DNA from: Bryobacterales bacterium
GTDB taxonomy: Bacteria; Acidobacteriota; Terriglobia; Bryobacterales; UBA6623
Assembly: GCA_026713545.1 (NCBI GenBank)
Contig: JAPOOG010000132.1
Location: 27,364-91,363 of the forward strand
Direction of reading: 5' to 3'
DNA: 64,000 bases
The first letter of the stretch is position 1; every line of letters starts with the position of its first letter. Shown in pieces: positions 51,520 through 59,634 of the stretch. The notes under the pieces were generated by a model. It had not been told where the DNA came from and searched no databases. It saw nothing but the letters and a program-made list of their open reading frames with translations. The translations under genes and the position numbers were made by a program.

Positions 51520-52449
51520 CTATTCGCTACCGGAGGCGTTCGCCGCCGCTCGCCGGGGTTCCTGGACCTTGGGAGTCGCCAGATAGCCGACAATGCGGTC
51601 TTTGCTGATGCGGTTGACGACCAGCTCGCAAGGTTGGCGCGACCCGATGACATAGAACTGGACGGGTTCGAGCAGCGTCTTGTTCTTCTTTTCGATCCGC
51701 TTATCATCGGCCCAGAGGTCGATGTTGAAGCGATTGCGCTTGGTGTCGGCTCTGCGGAGCCGAATGGTGACCGGGCCGACCCGCGATGCCTGCTTCGCTT
51801 TCGTGATATCGAACTCGAAGTAGTTCCGCTCGCCCAACTCACGCAGCGCCTTGAGCTCATCGGCGTTCGTCGCGATCAGACCGCTCTGCACGCCGAGGTC
51901 ACCGCGAACCGTCTTCAGATCGGCGATCGTCCGCTCCAGCTCTTGCCGCGTCTCGTCGACCTTTTCTTCGACGGTGCCCACCTTGCCCGTCAGCGAGCCG
52001 AGCCGGTTGCCGGTCTGCTGCGTCGTGGAGCGCAATTCCTGAATGTTGCCGCCCACCTCGTTGAAGCGGGCCTGCTGCTGAGCCTGGGTCTCTTCGATGG
52101 CCTGCGAGAGCCTGGCGGCGCGCCCCATCACCCGTTTCTCGACCTGGCTGGTCTTGGCGGAGAGTTCCTTTTCAGCGGAGTCCACCATCCCCTCGACCTT
52201 CTTGACGCTCGAGGTGATCTCCCTCGAGGTGCGGGTGACCGAGCCCTCCAGTTGCGCCAGCTTCTCTTCATGGACCTGAAGCATGGCGACGTGCGGCTCG
52301 AGCCGTGCCTGGGTGTCCTTCAATTGCAGAAACAGGTACAGCGTGGCTCCCATCAGGCAGGCCACCACCACGAGCAGGCCGATCATGATCGGCGGCGTTG
52401 CCGGACGGCCTCCGGACGGGTGGTCGGGATCATACGGATTCGTAGACAT
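51520..52449 (-). CDS. Coiled-coil membrane protein
   Basis: 309 residues. Pro-rich cytoplasmic start, one membrane helix (about 21-43, IMIGLLVVVACLMGATLYLFL), a long coiled coil (about 45-195, repeated Glu/Gln/Lys/Thr heptads), and a compact C-terminal beta-rich domain (about 205-300, NYFEFDITKAKQASRVGPVTIRLRR split around its strands, PCELVVNRISKDRIVGYLATP). Plan resembles acidobacterial hypothetical proteins of unknown role. Probably periplasmic scaffold; no partner evident. Confidence 0.65.
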   Translation of the reverse strand: MSTNPYDPDHPSGGRPATPPIMIGLLVVVACLMGATLYLFLQLKDTQARLEPHVAMLQVHEEKLAQLEGSVTRTSREITSSVKKVEGMVDSAEKELSAKTSQVEKRVMGRAARLSQAIEETQAQQQARFNEVGGNIQELRSTTQQTGNRLGSLTGKVGTVEEKVDETRQELERTIADLKTVRGDLGVQSGLIATNADELKALRELGERNYFEFDITKAKQASRVGPVTIRLRRADTKRNRFNIDLWADDKRIEKKNKTLLEPVQFYVIGSRQPCELVVNRISKDRIVGYLATPKVQEPRRAAANASGSE

Positions 52450-52554
52450 GAGCTTTCCCCCAGGATGGATCTCTTCAATCGAACAAGCGGTTCAGGGCGG
52501 GGGCCGCCAACGCTGCCGCCGGCCCCATTGTAACATCGCCCTCCGCGGCGAACT

Positions 52555-52747
52555 AGCCTGCATTTCTCACCACATGACGGCGCCGGAGCACGCGATACGA
52601 CCGCCATGACTTCGTTGCGCTTGCATGCCGTGCTCAACGTACGGTTCAAGTACGCCTGCGCGCGCCTTTTTCCTCCGCCCGGCTCGCGCCTCGTCCTGAC
52701 GGCCCTCTCACCCACTTCGCCTCGCCACGTGGTGAGAAATGCAGGCT
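52555..52747. repeat. Complete M repeat (193 bp, MITE-like)
   Basis: AGCCTGCATTTCTCACCAC (52555-52573) and its perfect inverted copy GTGGTGAGAAATGCAGGCT (52729-52747). No transposase inside; a short frame starts at ATG 52606. The complete reference copy for the M family. A target-site duplication could not be identified with confidence. Confidence 0.85.
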
Positions 52748-52867
52748 ATCTCATTGGACGCGGGCGGCACCCCATTCGGTTACCGTCAAGATTTCGTTTC
52801 GGCCGGTTCACGCCGGTGTTCGCCCGGGACGGAACTCTCGGGAGGTTTGTTATGATCGGCTGTCCCG

Positions 52868-53785
52868 ATGCCCGCGGCTCCCCGGTTGTCGATCGTGGTC
52901 CCTGTGCGGGATGAGCAGGATACGGTCCAGGAACTAGCGGCAAGGATCGCCGCCGTCGTCCAGGATGAGTACGAGTTGATCTTCATCGACGACGGCAGCA
53001 CCGACGACACCTGGAAACGGTTAGTGGAACTCCACCAGCCGGGCCGGGTCCGACTGTTGCTCTTTCGCAGGAACTCCGGGAAGACGGCCGCGCTGATGGC
53101 CGGGTTCCGCGAGGCACGGGGCGAAACGATCGTAACGCTGGACGGCGATCTGCAGGACGACCCTGCCGAGATTCCCCGCTTCGTTGACAAGCTCGGCGAG
53201 GGTTACGACCTGGTCACGGGCTGGAAGAAGCACCGCCGCGATCCCCGGATCAAAGTGATCTCGTCGCGGCTGTTCAACTTCGCCGCGCGGCTCTCGACGG
53301 GTCTGCGGCTCCATGACATCAATTGCGGATTCAAAGCCATGCGGGGCGAAGCGGGGCGCTCGCTGCGCATCCACGGTGATCTGCACCGCTTCATTCCCGT
53401 TCTGGCGGCCGCCCGAGGCTTCCGGGTCACCGAGATCGAAGTCACCCACCATCCGCGCCGCCACGGCCGCTCCAAGTACGGCATCGAACGAATGTTCAGG
53501 GGCCTGTTCGATCTGATAACGGTCGTGCTGGCGACCCGGATGCTCAAGCGACCGGCGCAGGGGTTCGTCTGGGCGGATCTCGCTTTCCTGGCGCTGGCGC
53601 TTCTCTTGCTCGGGGGGTTGATCGCACAGGGCGCCGGGACGCCGCCGCTCGCCGCTACGGGCGCGATCCTCATACTGGCGAGGGGCGTCTTCAGGGCCGC
53701 GGGCCGGGCGGCGGAGCGTGTCGCGGCCACGGCAGCGCCGGATCCGGAGCTTCCCAGATATGCGATCCAGGAGCGGCTCGACTGA
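52868..53785 (+). CDS. Glycosyltransferase family 2, polyprenyl-phosphate type
   Basis: 305 residues. GT-A fold: LSIVVPVRDEQDTVQELA, IFIDDGSTDDTW, DGDLQDDPAEIP (metal-binding Asp cluster), INCGFKAMRGE and HHPRRHGRSKYG. Two C-terminal membrane helices (about 230-285). This is the DPM1/GtrB-like group that moves a sugar to an undecaprenyl carrier. The next gene encodes a flippase-like membrane protein 48 bp on, a common pairing for lipid-linked sugar transfer. Confidence 0.88.
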   Translation: MPAAPRLSIVVPVRDEQDTVQELAARIAAVVQDEYELIFIDDGSTDDTWKRLVELHQPGRVRLLLFRRNSGKTAALMAGFREARGETIVTLDGDLQDDPAEIPRFVDKLGEGYDLVTGWKKHRRDPRIKVISSRLFNFAARLSTGLRLHDINCGFKAMRGEAGRSLRIHGDLHRFIPVLAAARGFRVTEIEVTHHPRRHGRSKYGIERMFRGLFDLITVVLATRMLKRPAQGFVWADLAFLALALLLLGGLIAQGAGTPPLAATGAILILARGVFRAAGRAAERVAATAAPDPELPRYAIQERLD

Positions 53786-53833
53786 GTCCGAGGCATCCGC
53801 CTGACAGCGACGAAAAGAGCACGAGAATCCCGC

Positions 53834-54745
53834 TTGCAACGCGCCGTTCAGATCCTGAAGTATCTCGTTCCGGTGGTCATCGCTTTCTTCATCGGAAGGG
53901 TCATCTATCAGAACTGGCAGGAGGTGCGGAATGCGGCCTGGAGTTTCCGACCTATCGAGCTTTCGGCTTCGTTCCTGCTGACCGGCTGGTGGTTCGTGCT
54001 GCGGCCCCGCGTGTGGGGATTCGTCCTGGACCACTTCGGCCACAAGCTCACTTTCCATCAGGCGTTCCAAGTCGTGCGAAAAGCCGAGTTGAGCCGCTAT
54101 GTACCCGGCACGATCTGGCAGTACGTCAGCCGCATCTACCTGGCCAGCCTCTACGGCGTGCCCACCCATGCGACCATCGCCACCACGCTGGTGGAAACGG
54201 TCATTCTGTTTCTGGCGTCGCTGATTCCCGCCCTGTGGTTCCTGTCGGAAACGCTGCCGTCGCTGAACCGCTATCACCTGATCATGTTGTGGATCATCCC
54301 GATCGCGGCCTTCGTTGCGATCCACCCCGGGGCTCTGAACTTCTGGGCGAAACGCCTCTCCCGGCGGCTCAAGCAGGAGTATGAACCGCTGAAGATCCGC
54401 TGGCTGACGATGGCGGGCATCTGGGCGGTCCTGCTGCTGAGCTGGCTGATCTTCGGGACCGCGGCGGCGCTGTTCGTGCGCGGAGTGCTCGCGACGCCGT
54501 GGGGAATGATTCCGCAGCTCGCGAGCGACTACGCGCTTTCCTGGGTGGTGGGCATGATCTCGATGATCGCGCCCGCCGGGATGGGCATTCGCGACGGCAT
54601 GTTCGGCCTGCTCGTGGGACAGCGCATCGGCATCGGCACGGCCATGACCGTCGCGGTCGGCCTGCGGTTGTGGCTGACGCTGACCGAGCTGGCCTGGACC
54701 TTCGGCGGCCTGTGGTTCCTGGGGCGGAATAAAAGCCGTGACTGA
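53834..54745 (+). CDS. Lysylphosphatidylglycerol-synthase-TM/YbhN-like membrane protein
   Basis: 303 residues from TTG 53834, about seven helices. Family hallmarks: SRYVPGTIWQYVSRIYLASL and MIAPAGMGIRDGMFGLLVG, the usual R-x-x-P-G and P-x-G-x-G-x-R pairs. Members such as YbhN/AglD act in lipid or lipid-linked glycan handling. With the GT2 gene upstream it probably serves a lipid-linked sugar pathway. The last residues (NKSRD) are encoded at the edge of heptad repeat DNA. Confidence 0.78.
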   Translation: MQRAVQILKYLVPVVIAFFIGRVIYQNWQEVRNAAWSFRPIELSASFLLTGWWFVLRPRVWGFVLDHFGHKLTFHQAFQVVRKAELSRYVPGTIWQYVSRIYLASLYGVPTHATIATTLVETVILFLASLIPALWFLSETLPSLNRYHLIMLWIIPIAAFVAIHPGALNFWAKRLSRRLKQEYEPLKIRWLTMAGIWAVLLLSWLIFGTAAALFVRGVLATPWGMIPQLASDYALSWVVGMISMIAPAGMGIRDGMFGLLVGQRIGIGTAMTVAVGLRLWLTLTELAWTFGGLWFLGRNKSRD

Positions 54746-54747
54746 AA

Positions 54748-55450
54748 AATCCGTGATTCGTGTCTCGTGTTTCGTGACCCCAAAACCCGGGAGGCGGCGC
54801 GGCCGTGGCTCCAAGGCGGCATAAAAGGCCGTGTCTCGTGATTCGTGTACAACCCGTTGGCCCTGCTTGCGTTTGCTCTCGTTGGAGTCGCCGGAGGGTC
54901 GGGGAGAAGGCCTTGTTTCGTGATGCGCTTGCTCAGCCGTACAGCCGGGCTGTGCGGGAGCAGCGCGAGGACCGCGTCCGGGGCCGCGAGAGCTACGTCC
55001 GTTTTGCGAGACCACCAGGGATTGCGACATTTTTTTAGCGGGAAATCGTGGGAAATGACGGGAAATCGTGGGTAACAGCAGGCAGGGAAGGTCCTTGAAC
55101 AAGGCGAGATGTAGCAGGAACGACATTTCCCTCGCAGGCGCTCCCAGGCCACGGATCAAGGTCATTTCACGAACCATGATCTTCATGCTACGCAGGCAGG
55201 GCAGGAAAAAAAAGACTGAAGTGCTTCAGTACCAGAAGGTATTAAAAATCCGTGTCTCGTGATTCGTGACCCCAAAACCCGGGAGGCGGCGCGGCCGTGG
55301 CTCCAAGGCGGCATTAAAAGCCGTGATTCGTGTCTCGTGATTCGTGAAAAACCTGTTGGCCGGGCTTGGGGTTGCTCTCGTCGGAATCACTGGAGGGATG
55401 GGGGATAACCGTGTTTTCTGTCACGCGACCCCAAAAATAAAGGAGGCGCC
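54748..55450. repeat. Mosaic of heptad arrays and modules A, B, C
   Basis: Order: heptads (from 54751), B module (about 54773), heptads (54832), A module (about 54850), C module (54921-55254), heptads (55252), B module (about 55268), heptads (55322), A module (about 55347) and a worn end near 55440. On the minus strand the DNA has few stops, so long spurious frames run through it. No gene supported except the MazF fragment beyond it. Confidence 0.8.
54921..55254 (+). repeat. C module, copy 1 (334 bp)
   Basis: From TGATGCGCTTGCTC to TAAAAATCCGTG. Contains four tandem units near GGGAAATCGT (55040-55079) and the palindrome ACTGAAGTGCTTCAGT (55215-55230). Copy 2 at 63477-63810 has exactly the same length and layout. 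Confidence 0.8.
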
Positions 55451-55462
55451 GTGGCCTTGCCG

Positions 55463-55618
55463 CTACCCATCGCTTGCGAGGACGTAACTCAGCGCTTGTT
55501 TCACCGCTGTTGCATGTTGTTTCGACAACGTCCCGATCTTGCGGATCAACAGAGCGTGATCGAGGGTGAAGAGCTTGAAGCGGACCTTGCAGGGAACGCT
55601 GAGCCCGGCTTGGCGGCT
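55463..55618 (-). pseudogene. MazF C-terminal fragment
   Basis: 51 codons ending in a stop read RQAGLSVPCKVRFKLFTLDH and then KQALSYVLASDG, about 70 percent identical by hand count (35 of 50) to the end of the intact toxin at 51067-51405, including the same last five residues. The N-terminal half and any antitoxin are missing; a glycosyltransferase gene ends 13 bp upstream on the same strand. Confidence 0.8.
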
Positions 55619-55631
55619 GCCGGAGTGAACG

Positions 55632-57344
55632 TCAGATTCCGGCTTTCCTGCGGTAGACCTGATAGGTTCTCGTGCGCGGCTTGCTTCCGCGGTCCCACCA
55701 GGGGACACCATGAAGCGCATAGGAGTATTCCCAGACTTTCTCGAAGCGCTCATCGAGGTCGCGGGGATGTCCTCCGCGCGGGTCCCAGAACACATACCAA
55801 TCCACGGCGGGGTAATCGTCGAACTGGTCGTCGGGTATGCGTCCGCGGAACTGCCGATTGTGGGGCGCTTCACTGTCGAGCAGGGCGACCCAATGCATGT
55901 CGGGGATATAGAAATAAACGGCCATGCCCTTGACGTTGCGGAAAAAGGCGATCTTGTCGCCGGGGTCGAGGTTGGTTTGGAGGTAGTCGATCAGGGGCTG
56001 ATTGTAAGAGGCATTGCGGGTCAGTTGGCGTTCCAGCATCTGCTCGCCGCCGGAGCGGTTCCAGTTGAGGTTGGGCCAGACGACGACCCCCGCCAATAAT
56101 GCCGCGGCGGCCCGTTTGCCGGCGGCGCGCCCGGTCTGCGCGGCCGCCAGGGCGCAGAGCAATACCGCGGCCGGGACGGTCTGATAGTAGTGCCGCGTAT
56201 TCGCTCTGTTCTTTCCGACGGCCACCCCGACCAAGGGAGACAGGAACAGGACCAATCCCGCCAGCAGGGCAGCGCGGCTCCAGACTCCCCGTGACGGCAG
56301 CTTCCGCCAAGCCCACAAGAAACCGACCGGGACGGTCAGGCAAAAGGCAGCGAACAGCCAGAAGGCCGCGGCGGGCAGACCGAGGATATCCGAGGCCGAG
56401 TAGAAGAACGACGAGAGGGCAAGAAGAGAACCGCCGCCCAGCAACGCGGTCAGGGCCGGCGGCGAAGAGGGCGCCCGCCGGCAGAACAGAAAGAAGCCGA
56501 CCGGAACCAGCAGAACCAGAGGCACGGCCCGCCAGAAATCCCGGCCGCGAACCGTCAGCGCCGAAGCATAGATATCGTCGAGCGAGCGGTCGATCGGCGG
56601 CGGCCACATGCCGGCGAACTCCCAATGCAGGAGGCGGAACTCGATGCCCAACAAGACGGCCAGGACGGCCGACAGCTTGACGAACCCCCTCAGGAACCTC
56701 CGGTCGGCCTCGATCAAGGCGAAGACGCCGAGCGAAAGCCACATCCCCGCGAAAGCCACGTAATTCGACAGGTAGAGCATCGCGCCATAGAGCCCGAGCC
56801 GGAGATAGAAGGCCCGCGACGCGGCGCGCTCGGGTTCGCGGATGTAGCGGCACATCTCGAGCAGCAGCAAGGCCGCCGCCAGCAGGATGAGGATGTAATA
56901 GCGGGAGCTTCGCGCGGCGTAGAGAAAGTAGATCGACAGGAGACCGATCGAGGGAAGCATCAGCGGACGCACCCCGCCGCCGAAGAGCACCACGCCCACG
57001 CGGTACAGAACGAACAACGTCGCCGCGCCGAGCAGGGCGAAGGGCGCCCGGGCCGACCAGGTACTGACGCCGAGCAGCTTGAACCCCACCGCGCTCACGT
57101 AGAACTGCAGCCAGCTCTGCATGGCGGGCAACAAATGGGAGTTGACGTCGTGACCGTCCGCCGCCTGCACGATCAGTTGCTCGCCGTCGAAGACGCGCGG
57201 AATCCACACGCCGCTCTCGGCCATCAAGCGCCCCCAGTTGGCGGTCGTCGTCTCGTCGCGCCACAGCGGGACGCCATCGAGGCGCCAGAAAAGCAGGAAC
57301 GCCGAGAGGAGAACGAGCAGGACGGCGAGAGCGTTGCGCATCAA
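55632..57344 (-). CDS. GT39-like (GT-C) membrane glycosyltransferase
   Basis: 570 residues with about eleven helices. N-terminal catalytic-type loop FWRLDGVPLWRDETTTANWG with the paired acidic residues (DE) expected in the first periplasmic loop of GT-C enzymes, then HDVNSHLLPAMQSWLQF and FLYAARSSRYYILILLAAALL broken over helices. C-terminal soluble region (about 455-570) has AFFRNVKGMAVYFYIPD and DWYVFWDPRGG. It uses a lipid-linked sugar donor, in line with the GT2 and flippase-like genes nearby (opposite strand). Start could also be the Met one codon later. Confidence 0.8.
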   Translation of the reverse strand: MMRNALAVLLVLLSAFLLFWRLDGVPLWRDETTTANWGRLMAESGVWIPRVFDGEQLIVQAADGHDVNSHLLPAMQSWLQFYVSAVGFKLLGVSTWSARAPFALLGAATLFVLYRVGVVLFGGGVRPLMLPSIGLLSIYFLYAARSSRYYILILLAAALLLLEMCRYIREPERAASRAFYLRLGLYGAMLYLSNYVAFAGMWLSLGVFALIEADRRFLRGFVKLSAVLAVLLGIEFRLLHWEFAGMWPPPIDRSLDDIYASALTVRGRDFWRAVPLVLLVPVGFFLFCRRAPSSPPALTALLGGGSLLALSSFFYSASDILGLPAAAFWLFAAFCLTVPVGFLWAWRKLPSRGVWSRAALLAGLVLFLSPLVGVAVGKNRANTRHYYQTVPAAVLLCALAAAQTGRAAGKRAAAALLAGVVVWPNLNWNRSGGEQMLERQLTRNASYNQPLIDYLQTNLDPGDKIAFFRNVKGMAVYFYIPDMHWVALLDSEAPHNRQFRGRIPDDQFDDYPAVDWYVFWDPRGGHPRDLDERFEKVWEYSYALHGVPWWDRGSKPRTRTYQVYRRKAGI

Positions 57345-57375
57345 GCGGGACCGGCGATTGCGCCCGGGGAGAGCC

Positions 57376-57561
57376 TTAGCCTAGCTCCTTCGGTGACTTG
57401 ACGTACTCGATTTTGACAGGCTTGCCGAGCGCCACGACCGCCTGCTTGAAGGACGCCTTGACGCGCACGTCCTTTCGAAGTTCGGTCCTGCTCGGCTGGT
57501 AGCTGGGGTGCACGACCTTCACCGTGTGTGGCTTCTCCCGACGTGCCGTGTTGCTCTTCAT
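57376..57561 (-). CDS. Small basic protein near the IS element
   Basis: 61 residues from ATG 57561, with GAGAGGG 8 bp upstream. Rich in Lys/Arg; contains VKVVHPSYQPSRTELRKDVRV and ends KIEYVKSPKELG (first quoted part broken at its middle in the real family alignment). I recall similar 60-residue proteins in many genomes but no function. It is the third small gene downstream of the transposase and may be element cargo. Confidence 0.55.
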   Translation of the reverse strand: MKSNTARREKPHTVKVVHPSYQPSRTELRKDVRVKASFKQAVVALGKPVKIEYVKSPKELG

Positions 57562-57622
57562 CAGTGTTTCCCTCTCTGAAGTGGACCCCGCCGCTTTCAT
57601 GGTTCCCCAAGCCCAAAGCACT

Positions 57623-58219
57623 TCATCGGAGGATAAGTCCGGCTATTCCGATCAGAACAACCGATATCCAGAAAAGTACCTGGTAAACAAACCTGCGGCT
57701 TGACTTCACCTCCCTCATTTTCACCTTGTTCAACTCACTCCGGCTGGCCTCCAGCTTGTCCACACCTTGCTTGAGTTCCCTATACCTATTCATGTAATGC
57801 CTAACTTGCTCCACAGGGGAAGAGCGGTCAACCCTGCCCTTGTACAGTTCGCTGGCGGCGGCTTGCCGGAGCGCCCTAATTTCAGAGTAATCCGATACCG
57901 TATCCGTCACGATGATATCTTTGAAATCGGTCTCGAAAGTCGTGAACAGTTCCAGGAGGTAGCCGATTCCTGCTTCCGCTGCCTCATACATGGCGCGGTG
58001 GCAGTGATCCCTAATGTCGTTGAGTTCGGTCTGGAAATCCTCGCGGGCCTCGCTTACAAGTGCTTTGAGCAAATGGTGGCCTGCGTACCTCAGTTGGTTG
58101 ATTGCAGGGAATGCTACAGCAGCTTCGACGACTTCGACTTCCTTGATGAATCGTTCCGCCTCATTGTAGAGTTGCTGGATTTGTTGAAATTCCTTGAGGT
58201 CACCGTTATCTGGACGCAT
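57623..58219 (-). CDS. Tail-anchored helical protein, possible IS passenger
   Basis: 198 residues, mostly long helices with coiled-coil stretches (FQQIQQLYNEAERFIKEVEV, YRELKQGVDKLEASRSELN) and a single C-terminal membrane helix (about 177-197, VLFWISVVLIGIAGLIL). Overlaps the next upstream gene by 14 bp, so they are co-translated. No family recognised. Orientation and spacing tie it to the transposase. Confidence 0.6.
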   Translation of the reverse strand: MRPDNGDLKEFQQIQQLYNEAERFIKEVEVVEAAVAFPAINQLRYAGHHLLKALVSEAREDFQTELNDIRDHCHRAMYEAAEAGIGYLLELFTTFETDFKDIIVTDTVSDYSEIRALRQAAASELYKGRVDRSSPVEQVRHYMNRYRELKQGVDKLEASRSELNKVKMREVKSSRRFVYQVLFWISVVLIGIAGLILR

Positions 58220-58472
58220 CAGCGCTACTACCTTTCGCCGACTCCAGCCGTGCTTCGATGTCCTCCTTGGTGAGATAGCGACCGCGCTGGAGATTCACAT
58301 TGCCAGTCGCAGTGCGTCTGACAATGCCCCTGGCGATTTCTTTCTTAACAGCTTCGTGGTCTCTAATTTCGTGGCTGCTTACGGTTGACTTAAATGCGGT
58401 TCTGAGTATCCTGCTAATACCCCTCATCGCTCTTGCCCCTTGCCGCGTAATCACATGCCTTTTATGTTGCAT
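58206..58472 (-). CDS. Small basic protein, possible IS passenger
   Basis: 88 residues from ATG 58472; a start at 58427 (AAGGGG upstream) would give 73. Basic, with MRGISRILRTAF and a C-terminal RYLTKEDIEARLESAKG. No known domain. Lies 80 bp after the transposase and overlaps the tail-anchored protein gene. Confidence 0.5.
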   Translation of the reverse strand: MQHKRHVITRQGARAMRGISRILRTAFKSTVSSHEIRDHEAVKKEIARGIVRRTATGNVNLQRGRYLTKEDIEARLESAKGSSADASR

Positions 58473-58551
58473 CGACAGAGCACCAACGCGCTAGATTGTA
58501 GCTCACTTGACTGTTTCTCACGCAACCAGTTTTTTTCTTCGCTGCCAAGGT

Positions 58552-59558
58552 TCACATTCGAGTCAAGTCGACGCGACGATTCGTTGTCCTGCTTGTCGGT
58601 CTGAAAACTTCCTCGCTAGAGTTCCTGTACATCAGACGTTTCCCGACCATCCCGTCACTGATGATCGCCACCTGTTCGATGGTATCCTGCTCGCGGATGT
58701 TGTGGCGACCACCGAAATCTTGAACGTAACGATCAAGATCCTTGGGAGAGAGTTTGCGGAACGTGCCCTTGTACACCCGCTTCAGCATCGACCACAGCGA
58801 TTCGATGCCATTGGTGTGAACGCCGCCCTTGACGTACTCCGAGAGCGAGTGCTTCACGGCCGCATGATCGAAAGGCAGGGACTCATAGGCCGTCGCGTCG
58901 TCGTTGTCAACCGTGGCACTCGGCGCCGCATGGCCAGCCACGAACCCATGCGGTGTCCGCTTGCCTGTTGATTCTACCACCTTGGCCGCAACTTGGTTTG
59001 TCGGACGGTCCTTGATGCCGACGACCGCAGTTTTCCCGACCGGACCCTGCCAGCGTCTGTCCCTAACTGCTTGCGGTGGGTGTTGCTCAGGCTCCTCCGG
59101 CGCCCGCCCATGCAGGTCTCATCGACCTCTGCCGGGCCTGAAAATACCTCGTTCCCGGAAGTCAGCGCAACCCTCAAGCGATGCGCCAAGAACCATGCTG
59201 ACTTCTGCGTGATACCCAGGTCTCGATGCAGCTTCATGCTGGACACAGACTTCGAAAAAGTGGTCAAGAGGAAGGTTGCAATCAGCCAATCCTGGAACCC
59301 GATCTTCGATCCCTCCATGATCGTTCCCGTCTTGGTGGAGAACTTCTTGCCGCATTCCTTCTCACGGCATCGGAAGGGCATGGTCTTGTGCTTGCAGCCG
59401 GTCTGTACGTTCACCGAACCACAGTAGGGGCAGCACACTCCAGCAGGCCAGAACTGCTCGATGAACCATGCCTCTGCCGTGGCGTCATCGGGGAACATCT
59501 TCATGATCTGCTTGAGGGCAACGCCCCTTCGGAACGCTTTTCCTGGCGCCTTTGCCAT
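58552..59558 (-). mobile_element. IS1595-family (ISXO2-like) transposase, frameshifted
   Basis: First part (59558 to about 59046): zinc-ribbon with CCPYCGS and CREKECGKKF, GTIMEGSKIGFQDWL, then the DDE start PAEVDETCMGGRRR. Second part, in another frame from about 59045: VGKTAVVGIKDRPTN, VYTDDATAY-like DNDDATAYESLPFDH, and HTNGIESLWSMLKRVYKG followed by LDRYVQDFGGRHNIR. Intact relatives carry these in one frame, so a frameshift near 59037-59046 splits the gene. It could be inactivating or, less likely, programmed. Conserved Asp, Asn/Asp and Glu positions remain. Confidence 0.85.
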
Positions 59559-59575
59559 GCTCCTGGTTTACAGGA

Positions 59576-59619
59576 AAGTGGCGAGATTGTCGAGGGGAAA
59601 GTGGAGATTATCGCCACTT
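59576..59619. repeat. Possible IS right-end inverted repeat
   Basis: AAGTGGCGA (59576-59584) and TCGCCACTT (59611-59619) are a perfect 9-bp pair just before the transposase start and 16 bp from the next gene's stop codon. It probably marks the right end. I could not find the left-end partner near 58480, 57600 or 57370. Confidence 0.45.
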
Positions 59620-59634
59620 CGGAATATCATCCCC

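Noticed and set aside
53021..55186. A 721-codon minus-strand open frame
   Set aside because: It runs antisense to the GT2 and flippase-like genes and then through stop-poor heptad DNA; no protein-like pattern.
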